From Isoetes engelmannii (lineage: Eukaryota > Streptophyta > Lycopodiopsida > Isoetales > Isoetaceae), in NCBI GenBank assembly GCA_011763485.2, contig JAANSK020157782.1, positions 1-25,488 of the forward strand: a stretch of DNA of 25,488 nt, given 5' to 3'. The position numbers were made by a program, and so were the translations under genes. Shown here one piece after another: positions 10,839 to 20,480 of this stretch. The number at the start of each line of letters is the position of its first letter. The first letter of the stretch is position 1. Below the pieces are notes generated by a model. It saw nothing but the letters and a program-made list of their open reading frames with translations. It searched no databases and was not told the origin of the DNA.

Positions 10839-11240
10839 TCACACCGCCCATTTCCTTTGTAATCTCGCCTCCCGCATTTTACGAAGCTCCGCCCTCCGGC
10901 AAGTCAGTTGTACTGGCGTAAGGTCTTCGTGCACTGAAAAGCTGGTGTTCCGAAGATGGCTGCCATGCTGGAGCACGTGAAGTCTGTCCTGCCGCGCTCG
11001 AAAACGGACCAAAATATGGCGTGGTCGGTCTGGGCGCTGAGCTCCAACCCTGTATACTGTCTCAATTCCCGGGCAACAGATATGCATGGTGTCCGTGAAG
11101 AAGTGCTCGGCCTCCTCAATATCTGTCCCGATGCTCGACTCGGGAACTCCCACGATCCGTAAATTCAGGGCCCACCAAGTTCTCAGGATGCTCTGGGTGT
11201 GGGCCACAATCTGAGGGAAATGTCTAACTGGAGCCGAGGT
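10839..11240 (-). pseudogene. LINE ORF1, RNA-binding domain
   Basis: The frame reads WWALNLRIVGVPES, then an acidic helix (IEEAEHFF), VYRVGAQRPDRPRHILVRF, and SVHEDLTPVQL with an Arg-rich C-terminal helix ending KWAV before the stop. This is the order of the L1 ORF1 RRM plus C-terminal domain (Transposase_22-type: NLRI.G.PE, R.G....RPR.I.V.F, EDLT, basic tail). Family recognition is from motif memory. The reading frame differs from that of the N-terminal part. Confidence 0.65.
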
Positions 11241-11601
11241 AAGTCTGCGTCCCCATGTCAAAGGCCTCTGGAGGCTCAGTCTGCGTGGCAATCTCCGCAT
11301 CGGATGGGCCTGCAGTCTGAGTGGCTGCTTCCGCTCGTGCAGGGGCCGGAGACACCTGAGAAGCTGGAAGAGCACCTGCACTGTTCAATATAGCGGAGTA
11401 GAGCTCTATGAGATACGCGTACAGAGTGGTTTGGTCGATGTGAACGCGGGCTCCATCAAAATTTACGTGCTTCCAAAAATGGTTGACAGCGTCCTGATTA
11501 GATAATTGTTTCTGCATCCCCTGGAAAACCTGGAAAACCACTGACTCGTCGGATCCCAGCTTGGCCCGTTTGCGGACCTGTTCTCTCTCTCCTCGGGCCA
11601 T
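11224..11601 (-). pseudogene. LINE ORF1, N-terminal part
   Basis: An open frame of 125 codons from the ATG at 11601 begins MARGEREQVRKRAKLG, a basic start. An Ala/Pro-rich linker follows with three TQT words (AATQTAG, ATQTEPP, MGTQTYL). It ends at TAG (11226-11224), just before the RNA-binding domain, which continues in another frame, so the ORF carries a frameshift near 11225-11250. Known L1 ORF1 proteins have an N-terminal coiled or linker region followed by an RRM-like domain; the layout here fits. Confidence 0.5.
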
Positions 11602-11761
11602 GAAAGGCTCGCTGTGATTTTGCAAAAGGAGGAAGACCAGAAGGGTTGCGCTCCTAGTGAAAAGAGCTTTCCAAAAATAAATTCTGGGCACCAATAGTGT
11701 AAGGGAGCTGACTGCCGAACTAGGGCCTGCCGATTTTGGATCGAGTGCGTGATAGCGAGAT

Positions 11762-14169
11762 CTGAGAGAAGTTCAAATTAAAAACTTGCCATCTCAGTGG
11801 AAAACTAAAATGAAATAAAGGAAGATTGAAATGATGTACATATTTGAAGAGGCAAATTAAAGTGCCAAAGAGATGCAAAGGGATAGCAGCTTGGGTTCTC
11901 GACTACAATTAAGCCTAAATTTACTACTCCCGACCATTGCTACACCGCATGAATAGTGCACTGGATGAGTAGTGTTACACTAATGGTATAATGGTATTTT
12001 AATACATTATGTAATTTGAGAAGTTCATTATAAGTGAAGGAGACGAGTCTAGCAATTGTTTATATATGAGCTCAATTTTCCAACATGTATTCTTCACGTC
12101 TCCAAGAATCCAATGGTTTCCAAGAATCCAATGGTTCGTTTCGGCCAAATCTAACAACAAATATATGCATTTTGCTGATTTACATCACATTTTGACTGAT
12201 TCAAGTCAAATTTTACTGCGCAAAAAAGCTCCTACCCTATTTTCACGTAACAAGAATCGCCTATAACTTGTGATCCTGGAGGGTCAACATTGCCTCCACC
12301 TAACGGCATCAGCAATGTTTCCCCTCCATAATCACAAGTAAAAGGTGATTCTTGTATACAAAAACACAAGGTTTTACACTCCAAGCCAAAGCACATTGAG
12401 CTGCTACCGTCATGTCAAATTGGAAAACAATTCAACTTCAATAGTGTTGACAACACTTATGGTGGTAGCTAATATTTCTAACAAATGAATGAAAAATAAC
12501 AAGCACGGCACACAAGTAGAAATGGCACACCTCCAGATAGATGGATCATCAGTGTGTCACAACATTACACAACATTAGAAAAAAAGAAAACCCTATATCC
12601 AGTAAATAACATTTCACTTTTGTATAGCACCTTAAAAGAACTACATCCACCTGAAACCTGGATACATCGTAGACCTTACCTTATGCAACAGGATGCACCT
12701 TAATGCAGCTAAGGCCAAAATCTGGGGTGTAGATGCAATTTCAACTGCAAGCGTGTAAACGCTAACAAAATTCAACTGTGTCACTGCCAAAACCTATATT
12801 CAGCCAATAAGTTTTCACTTTGAATGGCCAAATTACTAGAGCTACATTCAGTTTAAACCTGAATAGATCATATTGCCATTAACTTATTTATCCTACTTAT
12901 GATCCCGATGTTCCAAGATGAACAGGATTCAACTTCTGCAGTTAAGGCTGCACTCGATGTAGGTATATTTTCAAGTGTAAGTCTAGCAAATTTTGAATAA
13001 GTACTAATCAGAACACCACGTGCCTCATATCCACAAAGCAATTTAAGATGTAAACTCTTTTCCGTATCACGAGAGAAGAACAAGCTTTAAATAAGATTCT
13101 GTAAAAGAATTCTTATCCAAAAAGAACGCAATAAAATACCAGATTCTGTAAAAGATTATCCAAAACCATGCAATAAAATTATGGAGCAGATCTTGGAGCA
13201 TCTTTTGCAAAATTCTCGTCCATCAATGAAGTATTTAGAATTTTTATATCAGCTTCCACCTTTAATTTAAACTCTGTTTAACAATATGGACAGGACGACA
13301 ATGGGTCAACACTAATTATCCCATCATCACTGACACAAAATCCCTGCTATTTTTCTGTTATGCTTTTCCACTTACATAGGCCATGCCACGACGACTTGAA
13401 AAATATTCCTCCTGCTATAATACTTCTGCACTATCCAGTTCAAACCCTACTATCCTAACCTTAATTAGCATAGTCCAGATCTCAATGCTCGATATATGCA
13501 TGAACAAGTTGGAAGTGCCATGGAGCTTAGGTTCAATTCTGTACACCACACCTAGCAAAATTTTGAACAAATTGCTCATAGTTTTTCATGCCCATATACA
13601 AACGTATTTTACTATCTAATCCCATGCTCTACTGGGCAGGGAGAATAGGGCTTATGATTAAAATTCTGTTAAGGGAATTATGAATAATCCCAATGCATTC
13701 TTCCCATCCACTATACATGTGGATCCTGGGTGACTATAAGACTATACTTCAAAACTTCCTCAGACCAAATAATGCAATGGTCTGCAGTCAAGCTGAATCA
13801 AGGGCCTAATTATTTAAACACCATTTTTCATGTCTCATCAAGCCACATCCAGTAACCAAAAATAGACAGACATATCATTTTACAGCACCTAATTCTCTTA
13901 TCCTCTTTTAGCTGTACCAACTTTCTTGTACTGCCAGATAGGTTTTGAACTGTTGCCAGCAATAACAAGCTCTAGTAATGCATGGATATGTCAAGACAAG
14001 AGGTCCTAAATGTGGACCAGGAATGAAACATACCGTACCAAAAAGTGATGCTGACCAAACAGGTACTACATACCTTACTCAACAAACTGCATTGGCTTTC
14101 TCAACAAACTACACAATCAAACAATGATAATCTTTAGAAACTAGCACAGTTGTGTATGCATGCAAAACC
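11762..14169. other. Intergenic, no gene seen
   Basis: AT-rich region 3' of G6PDH. Apart from the diverged duplication at 12585-12985 and a perfect 18-bp doublet at 12101-12136 (TCCAAGAATCCAATGGTT twice), I see no gene, RNA or mobile element. Confidence 0.5.
12585..12985 (+). repeat. Diverged ~200-bp tandem duplication
   Basis: 12585-12770 and 12785-12985 share ordered blocks: CCTATAT.CAG..AATAA, TTTCACTTT, CTACATYCA..TRAAACCTG, ATAGATCAT-like, CAACAGGAT/GAACAGGATTCA, GCAG.TAAGGC and GTGTAGATGCA/GATGTAGGTA. Identity is perhaps 60-65% by eye, so it is an old event. No coding sense is seen. Confidence 0.6.
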
Positions 14170-14362
14170 TTGCTTCAGAATTGTGAGGACCAATATAGGC
14201 GCATGTTCAGGCACAGAGGTCGCCACAGCCAGGTTTTGCTTCAGAATTGTGAGGACCAATATAGGCGCATGTTCAGGCACAGAGGTCGCCACAGCCAGGT
14301 TTTGCTTCAGAATTGTGAGGACCAATATAGGCACATGTTCAGGCACAGAGGTCGCCACAGCC
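14170..14362 (+). repeat. Three 66-bp tandem repeats downstream of G6PDH
   Basis: Copies start at 14170, 14236 and 14302 with TTGCTTCAGAATTGTGAGGA; the third is cut at about 61 bases. One G/A change (GGCGC to GGCAC) separates copy 3. Because 66 is a multiple of three, several frames stay open, which gives false repeat proteins. Confidence 0.96.
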
Positions 14363-14515
14363 AATGCTCCAAACTAGCAACATAGGTCTCGTTATGTAAT
14401 ATAGTTATGCGAATTAGGAAAGTAAAATAGAATGCGTACCTGGTGTTCCATAGCTACACCATAGGCTAAGCCTCGCCTACTCACCTTTTTTCTGCTGTCT
14501 TCCTGAGATCATTAG

Positions 14516-14521
14516 TTTATT
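14516..14521 (-). promoter_or_regulatory. Possible poly(A) signal of G6PDH
   Basis: AATAAA on the minus strand, about 317 bases past the stop codon. ATTAAA variants at 14572-14577 and 14635-14640 are alternatives. Position alone supports this; the cleavage site cannot be seen. Confidence 0.35.
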
Positions 14522-14837
14522 GGTAATCTGTGGATCTGCTGATGAAACTTTGATCGCATTGAATTATTGTATTTAATATATGAAGAGAATTATTCAAGTA
14601 AACTGGCCAACTGCATATATTATTGTGTTTATAATTTAATACAAATAAGGATAATTATCCAAATAAACCTGACCACGACCACTACCAATTTCGTAATGAG
14701 AGCCCTCTAACAGAAGTTACTCGTCCTCATGCCAATACCTCTCCAGGCTTGCACACAAAAAGCAACCCCGGCCCTAAAACATGGATCTCCCCAAACTTTG
14801 ACAGGGCGATACCGTAATGGAATGGGAGATATAGCTG

Positions 14838-15093
14838 TTAATCCGATTTTTCACTTCCAATATCACCCCATCTTACATTATACTTGGCAGCCAAATAGTG
14901 GGCACCAACTGGTCCACGACTGCCATAAGGATAGAGCTCCGGGGTCACTCTCTTCTGCTCTAACTCCTTCAGTAGTGGTGTGAACAGAGCCCATGCAGCA
15001 TCAAGCTCATCACTACGAATGAAAAGGCGTCTCTCCCCAGCAATGGCATCCAGCAACAATCTTTCATAGGCATCAGGAATTTCCCGCGAATAT
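14838..15093 (-). CDS. G6PD: G6PDH exon 10 and stop
   Basis: Encodes residues 532-615 and TAA. It contains [33 protein letters not shown] and [20 protein letters not shown], ending RWGD plus seven residues. Both the end point and the motif order match full-length plastid enzymes, so the C terminus is intact. Confidence 0.96.
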
Positions 15094-18000
15094 CTGCACA
15101 AAAGTTGGCATACAGATATCACAAGGCAAGATTATCATAAAGAATCTAAGAAATACTACTATTATCAAAACAATATTGTACCTATCTGAGTAAAGCAAGT
15201 TCAAGTTACTCCGATCAAGCCTCATTCCCAAGCCAGGTACTTTGTTGTTAATTTTCAAGTAAATGGCTTCATCAGGCTGAACACGAATGACTAATTCGTT
15301 CGTCGACATATCCAAATCCATTCCATTCCTTTTATAGAGATTGCCTGGCACATGTCTAAACTGAACTCTAATTTCAGCTCTGCAAGAAGAAAAAGAAACA
15401 TGTAATTAAGTAACCGCATAAAAACCGTGCATCACTTAAAAGGTGCACCACAGTGGTTTACCTTTTGTTATGAAGGGCCTTTCCTGCTTTCATGAGGAAG
15501 GGAACGCCATCCCATCTTGCATTATCAATAAAAAGTGCCGCTGCTGCAAATGTAGGTGTAATGCTATTCTTGGGAACAGTCTTATCGTCTGTATAAGAAG
15601 GATAATTTACCCCTCCTTTGACATGACTTTTATACTGCCCAATGACAACATCTTCAAGCTGCAATGGACGCATTGACCTGAGAACTTTAACCTGTCAAGG
15701 AGCTGCTTTAGAAATCAATAACAGATAGAACAGAGGAAACATCACTATTTAACTTCAGCACATGCTGACATAACAAGCCCAGCAGATCTTCCACCAGTTA
15801 AACCAGCATCACAGAAGCGAACAATATAATACCTTCTCATTTCGTATGTCTTCTGCGTCAAGACTAACAGGAGGTTCCATTGCAAATAACGCCAGTATCT
15901 GGAGAAGATGGTTTTGCATTATATCACGTATTATGCCATAACTGTCAAAATATCTGAGACCATTAAAGACAAACGGTCAATGAATTATAATATATGGCTG
16001 TGGCAATACTTTTTCACAAAAGAAACAAAAAGCATATACAGCTTGAGATTAGAGAAGGTTGGCACAATAAGTCAAATTAGTTCTTTTTTAGCATTAAGAT
16101 GCGTTTTTCAGGTTCTAGAACTAAAAAGAAATCCATTTCCCCTGAAAATCCCACGTCAAAAAATAAGAAAAACCGAAGGGAATATCTCCAACAATTACTA
16201 CTTACCCTCCACGTCCCTCAGTCCCAAAATCCTCTGAAAAATTGAACTGCACATTCCTTATATATTGCCTTGACCACAAAGGTTCAAAGACAAGGTTTGA
16301 AAACCTCAAAATTGATAAATTTTCCACAAGCTCTTTTCCTAAGTAGTGATCAATTCTGCAATGGGCCCACCAGAATTTAGCAAAAAACATTTCATTGCTA
16401 TTATTCAGCATGGCAATAAAACACTTACCTATATATCTGCTCCTCGGTCAAATACTGTTTCAAGCCATTAGTAAGCTCGGCTGAAGATTCTGAATCCCGA
16501 CCAAATGGTTTTTCCACAATTACTCTAGTCCATCCAGTAAGAGAAGATGCACAACGACTTGCACACCTTGCCACATCAACAAACACATTCGGTGGAATAG
16601 ACAGATAATACAAGCGGTTTGCCAGCCTGCCACCCTGAGCAAAAGCGCACATGTATTCTTCAGTTAAGTGGCTAAGTGAAAAAATCCATCTAATTTAGTT
16701 AACCTATTGGGGCATATCTAGATGATGCATATAACAATCCATATTAAAAAAGTTGCCTTTCCATATTCCCGAATTTGTTATTTATTAAAATCATGATATT
16801 CTCGTTGATTTAATCCTCCTCTAGTAAGCATTATAATTCTATACAGTTCATATACTATTCCATAATTCGGTGAATATCCACGGAAAGTGACAATGCCAAT
16901 CCTTCCAGTTTACCAATCCCACTATAAGAAAATGAAAACTGCTCAAGAGATTGTCTGCTGATATCATGAAGCAGTGCAACCAAAAAGGCGTCTATGGTTT
17001 ATGCTTTAATTTTGTAACTTGCTATAGCAGAAAATTTATCTTACAAATTCAGCAAGTCTATGGATATAACACAACTGGGGTCAAGTAAAAAAAACTGGAT
17101 AGTAGTTCCTTCTTGAAGTTCAGTTTAATTCATTGGCTGCTTATTCCAAAAATGTTCCTTTCCCTCAAAAGCTTGTTTATGCTGTTATTCCAACTTGTTT
17201 ATGCTGTTATTCCAAAAATGTTCCTCTCTCTCAAAAGGTTGTTTATGCTGGAATTGCTCAAAGTTTTGCACTAACTTGTAACTGGTTCATACGAATTGTC
17301 TCTTACAGCTTATAATACTCCAATAAGCTAGCCTTTTTGACCATAGAGTTTCTCTTACAGCTTATAATACTCCAATAAGCTAGCCTTTTTGACCATAGAG
17401 TTTGACCCTAAAGCTTCTCCTTTCCACTCCTAAATTGCATTTATAATACTCCAATAAGCTAGCCTTTTTGACCATAGAGTTTGACCCTAAAGCTTCTCCT
17501 TTCCACTCCTAAATTGCATTATCATGTCTTCTTACTCTTACATGCTGGATCCAATTCTGTACCCCACAGATTGTGGTGCATACATGTGAAGATGCTTGGA
17601 TATTCTACGCACACATGCAAATTCCCACTAAAGCGTGCAGACTATGCTATGCTGCTTCAGTGATGCAAGACTTGGCGACCACTGATAGTCGGCATTTGGA
17701 CGTGGCTTATCTAGGCTTCAATGACTGGTTGGCACTAGTCGTCGGCTTTATAAGGCATCCATATAACATCGTTAAGAAATGGGACTTGCTATAACTTAAG
17801 GAAAGAACAAAAAATCCTAGTATCGAAGAGTTGTAGAAATGACCTGATGATGTTAAGGTCCTAGCTAGGTATGATTATGCAAAGTGGAAATGCAAAAATC
17901 TGGGGGTACTAGCTCCATCAGCGAAAAGTCATGGATATATCTTGCTCTTTTCAATTCTCCGCAATTAAAGACGAGTATCATGGAGGCTGGAGAAGAAGAC

Positions 18001-20480
18001 ATTCTGAACAGGAATGATGTTAAAACTGTTCCATGCCCCTATAATATCAACCAGAAGAACCACATGGCATATCTGGTGGAACACGCGATGACTTCTTTGT
18101 GAAAAGAAACTGGAGGTCCTTTTGTCCATACATAAAGTATGGTTGTCACAAAAGGCTAATTAAGCAGTGGGATAATATCACATGGTTTCACCATGCTATC
18201 TGGTTTAAGCTCAGCAATTTGGATGTGGTATATTGGTACCTGCACTTAGAGAAAAGTGCATTGATATGTAAATCAGTTACTGCATGGACAACGAGGGAAA
18301 TCTGCATCAATTTGGATCTAAATAGACGATCATATGCCGGATAGCAATCAAAGGATATTAGGGCCACTAGCAGCTACACTTAAGCCTCCAAGAAGATATC
18401 GACTCAGCTAATGCACCAAATTTCCTTCCAAGAATGACTAACTGCAACTGATAAACCTAACACTGAATTTTCCATATACTCCATTTTTTAGACTCAACAT
18501 TGGAGAATGTTCAGTGATGTTCAGTCAATAGGAAAGCTTCTAGGTGGGACGTTCACATGGATCCAAAAGTTCTTGTGGAGTAACAAGCACTATTTTCAAT
18601 TTTTTCATTTTAGCACACATGAGTAAAGTAAGCATTTAGAGCCATCTTTTAATCACGAAAGAACATATCAGGGACCTGATCTGAAGTTTGTTTAAGTTCC
18701 TTTACCAAGAAGCCAATAGCCAACTTAGGATTTAAAAGAAATCACGAAAGGCAAGAAGAGTGCATTTGACAGATCAATCCTCATTAATGGATGCTATTAA
18801 AAGAGAATGTCTTTTCCAAGGAGTAGGCATACCCGTTCTAAGACAAAAAGGAGCTGACCCCTCAATTATACAGTACTTGGGATGGAGACATAGGGAAAAG
18901 TCAGTCCTCGTTAACTAACGGATGCTAGTAGGAGAGAATGTCTTTTCCAAGGTATCCGTTCTAGGACAGAAAGGAGCCAAACCCCTCAATGATATAGTAC
19001 TTGGGGTGGAGATATGGAGAAATTGTCAGATCTTTTGCATAAGAATTTCCCAAAGAAGGGATATGAGTGAATGCACAAAACCATTGTTGGATAAAGTGCA
19101 TCAGTTTTTATGGATTCACAGGTTCACTTTAGGAGAACTAGTCACCAAGTCCATTATGACTACTCTCAGGAATGCATACTATTCCCATTATAATTTTTCT
19201 GCTGAGAAAATAAATTTTAAGACTCGTATGATATTGCATTAAGCTTTAGGTTCAAACTTAGGAGAAAATACACTCTTCTCACATGCTTGCAAGGCATCAA
19301 CCATCTAATTTCAGGATAATCATGTTGACAAACAATAGGAATGGACACATCAGAGAAGATGTTCTGATCTAAAAGACCTCAGATCAGAAAATGCTATGGT
19401 TTCCCTCCCTCTATACCGTAAATATTTAACAGAAACATCCATCACGTCATTAGCAAGTACTTGCAAGGTCATCAACCATATAATTCATTGAATCTTACCT
19501 CGTGTTCCTTCAACTTTGAATCCAAATCCATGAAGTTCGCCTCCGAATTATACTGCCCAGAGTGATAGAAACATCTCTTCAAAAACTCATCCATCTTGTC
19601 CCCACAATTTTCCCTACATGCATTGAGCATATATTGCAAATTCACGCACTACTTCATTTTCAAGAAAGTTCCAAAACTAGTGCTACCTTTGGTCAATCCT
19701 GCAGGTCAAAGTACTACTGATCATGGATCGTAGCTCCTCATCTGTCATTTTGCTGCGCGCATATCCATAGATAGTAAAATGCTGGCAATAAAAAAGAGGT
19801 GCAAGAAGTTACTATTTCAGCTAAACTAGTTATTTCCTACATCATCTGAATGCAACCTGAGGCAAATGGCCTTCATAATACAGGGCAAATAACGCTGGAA
19901 ATATTTTCTTCTTTGCCAGATCACCAGAGGCACCCACAACAGTAATGCTAACACTGGAACCTGAATCCTGGTCACCGGTAGCAGCACCATCGCTTACTTT
20001 CTTTTCTGTGAAACTATTAAGCTCCTTCACTACCTGCTCAAATGTTCTCTCTCCCAGGATAGCGTGTGGAGCTGAGGTGCAAAATCAAAACATTTAGAAG
20101 GAATAGAGTAACATCAAGATATTTGAAAAAGTTTTATTCAAGGCAATGGTTAACAGTCCAATATAATTCCCTATCCCATAATGAAAATTACACGAATAAA
20201 TCATGACTGGGAGCTCACCATTAGAACGGAAACGAGAGACAGGAAGCGACCCAGACAGTAAGGTCTTCTTATGACTCTCAACATCTGTCCTAAGATTAAG
20301 CTGCCGATTGCTATGAAAAGAAAAATCCGACGATAATCCATGCTGAAAAGAATGGGAGGAAGAGCTGCTGCATGTTAGGCTATTATGAGAAGACCCTATA
20401 CGCCCAATCTGCCATAACCGAGATTGCAAGTCCTGAGGCAGATAGCGGCAAGCGCGGGGCTCGACCAAAGCGACCTCCAT
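14838..20480 (-). CDS. G6PD: Plastidic glucose-6-phosphate 1-dehydrogenase, whole gene (10 exons)
   Basis: The product oxidises glucose-6-phosphate to 6-phosphogluconolactone and makes NADPH, the entry step of the oxidative pentose phosphate pathway, most likely in the stroma. Coding segments, in order of translation, are 20480-20219, 20071-19857, 19781-19687, 19613-19499, 16634-16429, 16355-16206, 15953-15833, 15691-15462, 15379-15182 and 15093-14838. They sum to 1848 bases: 615 residues plus TAA. All nine introns begin GT and end AG, and the frame is kept throughout. Visible motifs are the dinucleotide-binding [10 protein letters not shown] (134-143), [11 protein letters not shown] with Cys186 and Cys194, EKPFGRD (270-276) and active-site DHYLGKE (300-306). 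The cysteines have the eight-residue spacing of the potato chloroplast enzyme's regulatory disulphide (known for the family), so thioredoxin-linked inactivation in light is expected. Length fits plastid isoforms (about 570-620). No damage is seen. The identity is near certain; the start is less so, because an in-frame ATG lies at 20561. Confidence 0.96.
15182..15379 (-). CDS. G6PD: G6PDH exon 9
   Basis: Encodes residues 466-530. It contains [35 protein letters not shown] and [18 protein letters not shown]. The [12 protein letters not shown] segment belongs to the region that binds structural NADP in some G6PDHs; whether the plant enzyme uses it is not shown here. Confidence 0.95.
15462..15691 (-). 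CDS. G6PD: G6PDH exon 8
   Basis: Encodes residues 389-464 and part of Arg465. It contains [20 protein letters not shown], then [18 protein letters not shown] and LMKAGKAL. The WDGVPF..KAGKAL block is a hallmark of the beta-sheet dimer domain. The acceptor is GACAG and the donor GTAAAC. Confidence 0.95.
15833..15953 (-). CDS. G6PD: G6PDH exon 7
   Basis: Encodes residues 349-388, [20 protein letters not shown] to [10 protein letters not shown]. This is the strongly conserved helical core of the C-terminal domain and dimer region. The phase-0 donor is GTATTA. Confidence 0.95.
16206..16355 (-). CDS. G6PD: G6PDH exon 6: active-site signature
   Basis: Encodes residues 299-347. It begins with [13 protein letters not shown], the signature of the family. 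By family knowledge Lys305 binds substrate and His301 lies in the same active-site segment. [15 protein letters not shown] and EDFGTEGRG follow. The exon starts one base into the codon for Arg298. Confidence 0.96.
16429..16634 (-). CDS. G6PD: G6PDH exon 5: NADP domain, EKPFGRD
   Basis: Encodes residues 230-297 and most of Arg298. It opens with [18 protein letters not shown] and contains [12 protein letters not shown], the conserved loop at the coenzyme and substrate site. The acceptor CTCAG closes the long intron 4. Exons 4 and 5 join in frame at HE/GG exactly as in other plant G6PDHs, so the long intron is real and no exon is missing. Confidence 0.95.
17141..17250 (+). repeat. Compound tandem repeat 44/22/44 bp in intron 4
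   Basis: Units at 17141-17184, 17185-17206 and 17207-17250 all start TTATTCCAA and end GTTTATGCTG. The middle unit is a half unit lacking the central AATGTTCC..CTCAAAAG. The two long units differ at only a few bases. Confidence 0.92.
17299..17402 (+). repeat. 52-bp perfect tandem duplication in intron 4
   Basis: 17299-17350 and 17351-17402 are identical by reading (TCTCTTACAGCTTATAATAC through CATAGAGTT). Perfect identity suggests a recent event. Confidence 0.95.
17362..17519 (+). repeat. 79-bp perfect tandem duplication in intron 4
   Basis: 17362-17440 and 17441-17519 are identical by reading. The first unit overlaps the second 52-bp copy, so the 40-base block TTATAATACTCC..ATAGAGTT is present three times. 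Two nested slippage or unequal-exchange events are the simplest account. Confidence 0.95.
17560..18346 (+). pseudogene. Decayed coding-like stretch inside intron 4
   Basis: Consecutive plus-strand open stretches of about 70-80 codons with protein-like composition lie antisense to G6PDH. The last (to about 18344) is rich in Trp, Tyr and Lys, with words such as [14 protein letters not shown] and [13 protein letters not shown], and ends with TAG. I do not recognise the family. It is broken and may be the remains of an inserted element or a captured gene. Confidence 0.35.
18775..19028 (+). repeat. ~127-bp tandem duplication in intron 4
   Basis: 18775-18901 and 18902-19028 align throughout. Shared blocks include GAGAATGTCTTTTCCAAGG, ACCCCTCAAT and AGTACTTGGG. 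Identity is roughly 80-85% by eye, with small indels, so it is older than the perfect repeats at 17299-17519. Confidence 0.9.
19499..19613 (-). CDS. G6PD: G6PDH exon 4: second redox cysteine
   Basis: Encodes residues 192-229, from ENCGDK to KLKEHE. It holds Cys194, the partner of Cys186, and Cys205 in [12 protein letters not shown], which is also common in plastid forms. The donor GTAAGA opens the 2864-bp intron 4. Cytosolic plant G6PDHs lack this cysteine pair, so the exon supports the plastid assignment. Confidence 0.95.
19687..19781 (-). CDS. G6PD: G6PDH exon 3: first redox cysteine
   Basis: Encodes residues 160-190 and part of Arg191, beginning [11 protein letters not shown]. It carries Cys186 in LTCRID, the first member of the plastid-specific regulatory pair. 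It is flanked by very short introns (75 and 73 bp), both with GT..AG ends. Confidence 0.95.
19857..20071 (-). CDS. G6PD: G6PDH exon 2: linker and NADP-binding start
   Basis: Encodes residues 88-159. A variable, charged linker is followed by [20 protein letters not shown], the first beta strand and glycine loop of the Rossmann fold that binds NADP. The acceptor is CTCAG and the donor GTTGCA. Family conservation begins in this exon, so the cleavage site of the leader probably lies in or just before it. Confidence 0.95.
20219..20480 (-). CDS. G6PD: G6PDH exon 1: transit-peptide-like leader
   Basis: Encodes residues 1-87 and the first base of codon 88. The stretch is rich in Ser, Arg, Leu and His (a CSSSSSHS run near residue 37) and poor in acidic residues, as chloroplast transit peptides are; there is no enzyme motif in it. 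I start at the ATG of 20480 because its context is strong (G at -3, G at +4). The in-frame ATG at 20561 would add 27 residues and has T at -3. The donor is GTGAGC. Transit-peptide function is inferred from composition and position. Confidence 0.78.

Larger units (their letters stand above)
10640..11761 (-). mobile_element. Truncated L1-like LINE (ORF1 plus 3' tail, no ORF2)
   Basis: An ORF1-type RNA-binding protein is followed within about 100 bases by a hairpin-bearing tail typical of a LINE 3' end. There is no endonuclease or reverse transcriptase between them, so the RT-coding ORF2 is missing. The end near 10640 is estimated: no poly(A) tail or target repeat could be fixed. The copy cannot move by itself. 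Confidence 0.6.
16635..19498 (-). other. Expanded intron 4 of G6PDH (2864 bp)
   Basis: Lies between exon 4 (donor GTAAGA) and exon 5 (acceptor CTCAG). The other eight introns are 147, 75, 73, 73, 252, 141, 82 and 88 bp, so this one holds about 75% of all intron DNA. It contains three separate tandem-duplication zones and a decayed coding-like stretch on the opposite strand. It still appears able to splice. Confidence 0.93.

Noticed and set aside
14134-14385. Repeat proteins of 22-residue units on both strands
   Set aside because: The frames are open only because the DNA unit is 66 bp. No homologue is known, and nothing suggests a start or signals for expression.
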